A stretch of DNA of 64,000 nt from positions 50,316,882 through 50,380,881 of the forward strand of contig NC_081824.1 of assembly GCF_030867095.1 (NCBI RefSeq), read 5' to 3'. Shown one piece after another: positions 58,151 to 64,000 of this stretch; positions within the stretch are counted from its first letter, which is position 1, and every line of letters begins with the position of its first letter. The stretch is from Alligator mississippiensis (taxonomy: Eukaryota; Chordata; Crocodylia; Alligatoridae). The translations under genes were made by a program, and so were the position numbers. The notes under the pieces were generated by a model, which saw nothing but the letters and a program-made list of their open reading frames with translations, had not been told where the DNA came from and did no database searches.

Positions 58151-59754
58151 CCTCAGTAAAGAAGTATAAGATGCAAGTTACTGCAGGATTTAGCTCATTG
58201 TGACCACTTTTTAATCCATCTTCATTAGAATAAAAACACCATTAAAGATTTAGTTGTATTATTCCTCAAGTGGTGAATTAAAGCAAGTGTATAGAATGTC
58301 ACCTGAAAACATATATTATAGGATATGGACCTGTGTCTTTTTTGATATGGAGTGACCAGAACTGAAAACAGAATTTACAGTGAGAATATTTGGTCAAATT
58401 ATAATATGACTTTATATTTTAAGTATTATTTTCTCTCTCACTCCTTAGCAATGTTACTTATTTTTTAATGTCCTTTCACATCATGCAGAATTTTTCATCC
58501 AGCTCTAAATAGTTATACTGAGGTCTTTGCCCTGAGTGGCTAAAGTTTACTTAGAAACTAGCAGAGTGTATGAAGAATTCAAATTATTCCTCCCAATTTG
58601 CATTGTTTCATAATGATCAACAATTCATTTAATCTACTGTCAACTATCTGTGTTAGAGCTAACTTGAATTCCTTACACCCTTCTGTTAGTGAATACCTTG
58701 TATGCATTTTGTATCATTTCTAAATCTGTCCATTTTACTATTCATTTTCCTTTTTTGGAATTAAAAAATATGCTAGACATTGGTCCTACTATGGAACCAC
58801 CTTTTTCCATGAAAGCACCTTTTTCCATGAAAGAACACCAATTTTTCTAATCCGTTTATAAACCATTAGAGTAACTTAACTGTTAGCATTTCCTCAATAT
58901 ATTTTGTCAGAGACTTCAAGGATTTTCCCCATTTCACTGACAAACAAATTGTAATACAATCAAACTAACAAAATATTTTTTTGTTTATTCTGCTATATGA
59001 AATGGATCTTGGTAGGACAAGTAATTAATAATTCCCTTCTGGAAGAGGAAGAAAGAAACTGAGCAAACTGCCACATCTTTTTCATCTCTGGCTACTATGA
59101 TTCAATTTTCTTTTTAACTACATGATTCCAAATCTCACACTGATGTTGGTTTAACTGAAAAAACGATTGGCATTAATATAGAAGGCACTACTTTACATAT
59201 GAAAAATATTACTCTACATTTTAAGTATTTGGAGTTTTAACAACATATGGAGGTACTGGATGAAGACTAATTCAGCCTCAAACTAATCTTGGTCTTACTG
59301 AAGTAAATGTGGTAACTTGCATAGTCAACTATACTGTGCAAAAAGAGATAGTTACCTGTATTAGTCTGAAATCAGGAAGAAGGAAGAGCAGAGCTGCACC
59401 CTGTAGACTAACAGCATCTGATGAAGTAAGCTGTTGCTTGCAAAAAAATGATGCCTCTGAATGAGTCCTAAAGGTGCCACTGCCCTGCCCTGCATAAATA
59501 TTGTTAATGGATGCTGTTCCTGCAAGTTTAGATGGACTACATTAGCGTTTTGGGGGAGGTATTTTTTGGGGTGGCTACTTTCTGTTCGAGGTTTAATATT
59601 TTTTCCCCCCCGAGGGAAGATATAAAGATTAAAACAGCAGTAGCAGTAGTAGACAGGTACTAATATTTTCCTAGATCCATATCATACATTCTCTTCCATT
59701 ATCACAGATCAAAGCCAAATAAAAACACCTTTCACCAAGTCATCACATTACCCC
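58151..59754. other. Intergenic DNA downstream of the collagen gene
   Basis: AT-rich, no gene recognised. An old repeat piece lies at 59345-59500, with AGCATCTGATGAAGTAAGCTG, matching 43320-43425 in reverse. Confidence 0.5.
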
Positions 59755-60964
59755 CAAGTCTGTACAAAATTTTATTTTACCTTGAATGTCAAGCATTTAA
59801 ACAATCTTTTTAGTATGACAACAGTGAAACAGCACATTGGGGGGGAGGGGAAAGGGGAAAGCTCCATATAAAGCTCTGGTTAAGGACTCTGCATTAATTT
59901 AAAATTGGACTAAAATTGTAAATGGGACTTGTGCAATTGCTTTTTACTCAGAAAGCAAGCTATGGGTCTTGCCAGCAGTGCATACAATGAAAGTTAACAT
60001 AAAAAATGTCTTGCTTAAAATGGAAGATAAAGCGGCGTAACAAACATGGCCATTAGTGAAAAGCATGAAGAACTTTCTTTTTATAAACCTGCTTCTTGCA
60101 TTTGACAACTTCAGCTCTTATAAAGGACACCAAAGGAAATGAATTTTGATCTATGATTAAACTGAGCATATTAAAATTGTTAAACTTCATTGTACAAAAC
60201 TGTGATTTTCATTTCAGGCCAACTGCAGCTACAAACCAAATAAAATCTATTTTTTAAAATAAGGCAATTCGTATATAAGTTAATCTACCCACACAGTCTG
60301 CATCACTCTGGAGTAAAACCCTGGCTGCAGCAGTGTCAATGGGAGTTCTTTTTCACCCTGATGCTTAGATAAAAGAATAGATTACGCAATGGTGAAATTA
60401 CTTCCATAAGGAAGCCAGATACTTCTCTGAATTTTATAAAAAATAGGATTTTTTTTGTAATGGCAAACCTTGAGCTATGAAATATGTAATGTACATAAGC
60501 CAATGAGATTCACACACATATGAAGTAAAAGCCAGCCATATCCTTTGAAAATCAAATACTGCATCTGTAGGCTAATGTGAAATATTTCACAGTAATTTAA
60601 ATATTTAGGTCCTGCTCCTGTTCCTAATGGAGTTTAAAAAAAAAAAAAGCTTTAGGAATGAACTTCAGTGGGAGCAGGAGCATGATAGGACACTCACAAA
60701 CTAAATAGCAGATATGATTTACTTTATGCATGTTAAAATCATGTCTCTCTCAAAGACCTTGAGATTTAATTTATGCTAATTATTCAACAGCAATGGGAGA
60801 TGCATTAAAATGGAATGTGTGATCTTCTAGAGCCTTATCCTAGATCCTTTATAAAATCAGAGGTACTTTTGTTCCTGTTTATGGGATTATTGCTAGTCAT
60901 CTTCCTGAGACATGAAAAACTGTAGAAGACAAGCACCATACCTATTATTCTAACACATCACAAA
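59755..60964 (-). other. COL21A1: Probable 3' UTR of COL21A1
   Basis: Downstream of the stop codon no splice signal is required, and the first AATAAA on the minus strand is at 59771-59776, about 1.2 kb on. Beyond it (about 59700-59745) the transcript strand is GT-rich (GGTGAAAGGTGTTTTT), as expected after a cleavage site. No interspersed element interrupts the stretch, in contrast to the DNA on either side. The exact end is inferred. Confidence 0.55.
59771..59776 (-). terminator. COL21A1: Candidate polyadenylation signal of COL21A1
   Basis: AATAAA on the minus strand, the first one met after the stop codon, followed by a GT-rich element. Confidence 0.45.
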
Positions 60965-61152
60965 TTAATAGTTTGGCCCCTTTCTAAATGGATCTCTTCC
61001 TACAATTACACTAAAACATAATGATGGATCACAAATTCCAGGGGGTCCAGCTGGTCCTCGCATTCCAGGATTCCCACGATCTCCATCTTTACCAGGCTGC
61101 CCAGTCTCTCCAGGACGTCCCTCTTTACTAATACCAGGTGGACCTTCAGGAC
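60965..61152 (-). CDS. COL21A1: COL21A1 last coding exon (end of COL1 and NC1 tail)
   Basis: The exon encodes 62 residues and a TAA at 60967-60965. Gly-X-Y triplets (GPEGPPG..., [10 protein letters not shown]) continue the triple helix with one interruption at GISKEGRP. They end in GPPGI followed by CDPSLC, two cysteines four residues apart at the helix/NC1 junction, a mark of FACIT collagens used in chain linkage. The short tail reads [16 protein letters not shown], which I recognise as the type XXI ending. The exon starts with the last two bases of a split Gly codon after an AG acceptor (GTTAAG at 61158-61153) and joins in frame to the exon at 61947-62024. The protein is a secreted matrix collagen associated with other fibrils. 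No damage is seen. Confidence 0.88.
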
Positions 61153-61946
61153 CTTAACGGTAAATGTACGATAAAGAAACCCATTACTCTAGAACATTAG
61201 GTATGGATACAAACTACACACTGGATCCCAAACCCTCAGAACTTTGAGGAAATATGTTACTGGGCTAAGAAAAATGTCATTTCCTAGGAAAAGGGTCTCC
61301 TTTAGTCAAGTGTATATTACAAAGAGTTAAAACATTGGTTAAAAATGACTATATTATCTGTGTTGCCTCCTCTACCGGAGTCAAGATATACAAAAAAGAT
61401 TAATTCAGAACAGATTTAAAATCAAATACTCATATAATCTAGTTTTCTCTTGACATAAATCATAGTTCAGTGAAATCAATGAACAATTTTCTATGGACTC
61501 TGTTGGCCTCGTATCAGGCACTCTAATCTAGTCTTTTAATTTTATTTTTTTATTTTTTTTACAGAACAGGGATAGTTTCCAAAGCTGCTGGATGCTGCTG
61601 TACCCTCTGCTCTGCAGATGAGTATTTAAATCTATTTGTAGTTTCTCAATATTTCTAAAAATCAGGCCAATTGCAATTTCTATCTGTTTTCATTACAAGA
61701 GAGAACTTTGTTAACCACAGATCTCAGTCTATTTGGAAACAGGAATTTAAGTCACTGACTTTTATGAATAGCTACTTTACTTAATTCTAATACAAAATGA
61801 AAAAAATAAAAAGCGTGCAACCATATTACTTTGCTTTTTATCAACCATTGTATTGTTTAAGAACTAGTTGAGCTTCTTTGAATTATATTAATAATTCAGA
61901 AACTAATATTTTCAAATAATCAACATGAAATTAGATCTTGCTTTAC
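61153..61946 (-). other. COL21A1: COL21A1 last intron
   Basis: 794 bases with GTAAAG at the donor (61946-61941) and AG at the acceptor (61154-61153). The polypyrimidine stretch before the acceptor is short (TTTCTTTAT). No transposon is recognised inside. Confidence 0.75.
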
Positions 61947-62024
61947 CTGGAGGACCTGGGGGACCTTGTTCACCAGGAAGTCCAATTCCTGGGCCACCTT
62001 TTGCCCCATTTTTTCCTGGTAACC
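61947..62024 (-). CDS. COL21A1: COL21A1 penultimate exon (collagen helix)
   Basis: 78 bases: two bases of a split Gly codon, 25 codons and one base of the next Gly, so it is flanked by phase-1 introns and matches the next exon exactly. It encodes LPGKNGAKGGPGIGLPGEQ and then GPPGPP. The GI-G step is a one-residue interruption of the Gly-X-Y repeat, as FACIT collagens have. Splice sites are CTACAG before (62030-62025) and GTAAAG after. Further upstream exons lie beyond the window. Confidence 0.88.
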
Positions 62025-62709
62025 CTGTAGATTACCAAACAACATACATGCATGCTAAGAATTATTTTCATCTGAGAAGTCAAAGGGGTAAGTAATTGGG
62101 ATTGCTTGCAAAATAATGTAACATATAACAAACATTTACTTGTACAGTGCTATCTAATGTAATTGCCTTAGTTAGCTGAAAGGAGACTGATAAACAATAA
62201 ATGGTAAGAAATATACATGCTCGGCAAAGGGAATAGATGACAGATGGAAATGCTGAACAGGGCTGATACTGACGGGCTTTTCACTGGTGGAGTAAAAGGT
62301 CACATGAAAAAAAAAAATTGTTGACTTCAACATGATACCTATTTTGAATAGAATACATAAGAGACTTTTCAAAAGGCACATAAAAATTAAAGTCCCTTCC
62401 ATCCAAAGAGAAATAAATTCTCTGTTCCATGACATAACATGATCAGTTTTTTCAGTGACTACCCATTTTTCACCATTTGCTGTGTAGTCAACGTGAATCA
62501 ATATCAGAATCTTTTTCAGGAAATAAAAGTAGCTAAGTGCTGAAGACAAAACTTCAATATCTATGAAATGAACTTTGTTTTACATGCCACAGTCAAAATG
62601 TTGCAGGGAAGAAAGTATTTCTGAAGTATTCATTGAGCTACTGTTAGCATCTTGCTAGTTAGCTTGACACAGCCTTCTCAGAGACTCTAAATTCAGTAAA
62701 AATGTAGTA

Positions 62710-63620
62710 CTGTATTTCCTGAATATAAGACAATCCTGAATGTAAGGTGACCCCCAGTAATTAGATTCTATGCATAGAAAAATTATAAATGTACTACAAT
62801 TTTCCACGTATGATATCTAAGTATTGGAGGATCATCTTAAATTCTTTCACTCGACTGCAGAGGGTGGGAGGAGAGGTGATGAGAGGGACAGTAATGGGGC
62901 AGGCAGTGGGGGCCAGACACTGAGGGAGGTAGTAGTGGGGCATGTGGTAGGGCAGGTGGTGGGGAGTAGTATGAGGCAGGCATTGAGGGATGGTGGGGGA
63001 AAGGCAGTAGGAGGGGAGGTGGTAGGGGGCATGCAGTGTGGAGGTAGTAGGGCAGGCAGTGAAAGAGGTAGTGGGGCAGTTGCCCCTTGCTGCCTGCTCC
63101 TCCACTTACTCCCCCTTCCACCCACATCCCTCTCCCCTCCCCCACCCCCCCATCTTACCTTTGCTCTATGCCAGGAGACTCTGTCCCTGCTGCAGCCTGG
63201 GACACACAATATGGTTCCAGCCCAGCCCTGCAGCAAAGGCAGGGAGCCAGCATGGCTGCTAGAGGGCTGGGCTGGAGCCATGCTCCGTGTCCCAGGCTGC
63301 TGCAGAGAAGGATCCTGCTGACACAGAGCAAAAGTAAGGAGGAATGCAACGAAGTGGGGGGAGAAAGAGAAGCAGCATAGTTTGGGAGGAGAGTGGGGTC
63401 TGCCGGGAAGGAGTGGCAAGGCATGCAGAGGCAGCAGGGGGCCAGGAGGCAGCTGTGGCTGCGGCCCTGGCCCTGGGTTGGGGCCAGAGCCACAGCAGCT
63501 GCCAGTCCCCCCAACTTCACCTCCCTTCGCTGCCTAATACTCAATTGTAAGGCAAGGGTCTTTTCCCTACCATGCGAAATGGGGGTGGGGGGACCTCATC
63601 TTCTAATCAAGTAAATACAG
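62710..63620. mobile_element. Foldback DNA element with TA duplication, in a COL21A1 intron
   Basis: The ends are exact inverted repeats CTGTATTT and AAATACAG, with further similarity inward (CCTGAATATAAGACAA against ACTTGATTAGAAGATGA). TA stands on both sides (62708-62709, 63621-63622), as for Tc1/mariner-like insertions. Large inner arms fold together: 63110-63245 and 63253-63380 share CAGCCTGGGACAC, GGTTCCAGCCCAGCCCT (against GGCTCCAGCCCAGCCCT) and the TTTGCTCT region. Between the ends and the arms lie G-rich degenerate repeats (62870-63080). No transposase, so it moved with help from another element. Confidence 0.75.
63186..63313. repeat. Inner hairpin of the foldback element
   Basis: Arms of about 53 bases each, roughly 85% matched, with a loop of under 20 bases. 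It is expected to form a strong stem in single strands and in intron RNA. Confidence 0.7.
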
Positions 63621-64000
63621 TAATTGCTGAGAACAAAGGTAATAAATTATGGATGCTGCCACATACTTTGGCTTTATTCAAGCTTAGCTTTAAGCATGTG
63701 AATTATGATGGGCTACATAATAAAATTAATGATTTTGCGTAAACATTTTGCTGTACTATAGCTGATTATTATTGAAAGGATACAGAAACTTCAAAATACT
63801 GCAGAACAGTTGCACGTAAAAGCCTTTGAACATTATAACAACCAAATAAATCCAGATACATAGAAAAACTACACCAGTATTCACTAGAAATTAAATATAG
63901 AAAATTTAGGAGAGTATAGAGATGTTACAGGTTATAAAATTAGTGATGAGGGTAACAGGCACAAAACAAAGGATGAGCACAATAGAAACAGAAGCAGCCT

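Larger units (their letters stand above)
62025..64000 (-). other. COL21A1: COL21A1 intron (continues past the window)
   Basis: No collagen triplets are found right of 62024, so nearly 2 kb of intron is present, almost half of it made of the foldback element at 62710-63620. Confidence 0.7.

Noticed and set aside
62824-63550. Several 70-190-codon frames on both strands
   Set aside because: They follow the GC-rich inverted arms of the foldback element; no protein motif.
1-64000. CRISPR arrays, bacterial operons, riboswitches
   Set aside because: No regularly spaced direct repeats or prokaryotic gene structure; the content is vertebrate.

Overview
The window looks like non-coding DNA from a non-avian sauropsid, most likely a crocodilian (a turtle cannot be excluded). 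The reasons are the dominance of CR1 LINEs of every age, the 3' ends of those LINEs running into an ATTCATAGA-type microsatellite, many hAT-type DNA transposons, and the 3' end of one vertebrate collagen gene. No bacterial, viral or organellar gene organisation is seen. Most open reading frames in the window are chance frames or pieces of transposon proteins.

The only host gene I can support is the 3' end of a FACIT collagen, almost certainly COL21A1, on the minus strand. Its last two coding exons are at 61947-62024 and 60965-61152, with a probable 3' UTR down to about 59755. Everything left of about 59.7 kb is downstream intergenic DNA. Everything right of 62024 is intron, which has been entered by a 911-bp foldback transposon.

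Layout: 0-5 kb holds worn CR1/L3 pieces and palindromic short elements. 5.1-7.3 kb is a truncated endogenous retrovirus (one LTR, primer-binding site, part of gag). 8.6-11.2 kb is an old CR1 followed by an ERV-L-like LTR. 11.4-12.8 kb is bounded by a 100-bp inverted repeat of unknown origin. 12.8-14.4 kb is an antisense CR1. 15.6-16.3 kb is a solo LTR with a CCCCC target-site duplication. 16.9-22.8 kb is a three-deep nest of CR1 copies; the innermost (17412-21018) is young, with one frameshift and one stop in ORF2. 24.9-28.1 kb is an older sense CR1 with 5' leader and esterase ORF1. 28.7-29.5 kb is a hAT element. 29.65-36.66 kb is a hAT element that received an almost full-length antisense CR1 (31.78-36.3 kb) with an intact 365-codon ORF1. 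38.5-48.4 kb holds small hAT elements and old CR1 tails. 49305-54616 is a complete 5.3-kb hAT transposon with decayed transposase (BED finger and dimerisation tail) and a perfect 8-bp target-site duplication. 56072-57544 is another hAT element with target-site duplication.

The genes do not work together as a system: the window is a layered record of transposition beside one collagen gene. I found no previously undescribed functional system. The most unusual signals are the same one-base excess in a poly-G tract in both young CR1 ORF2 copies, the CR1-in-CR1-in-CR1 nest, and the unexplained 97%-identical inverted repeat at 11.4/12.7 kb.
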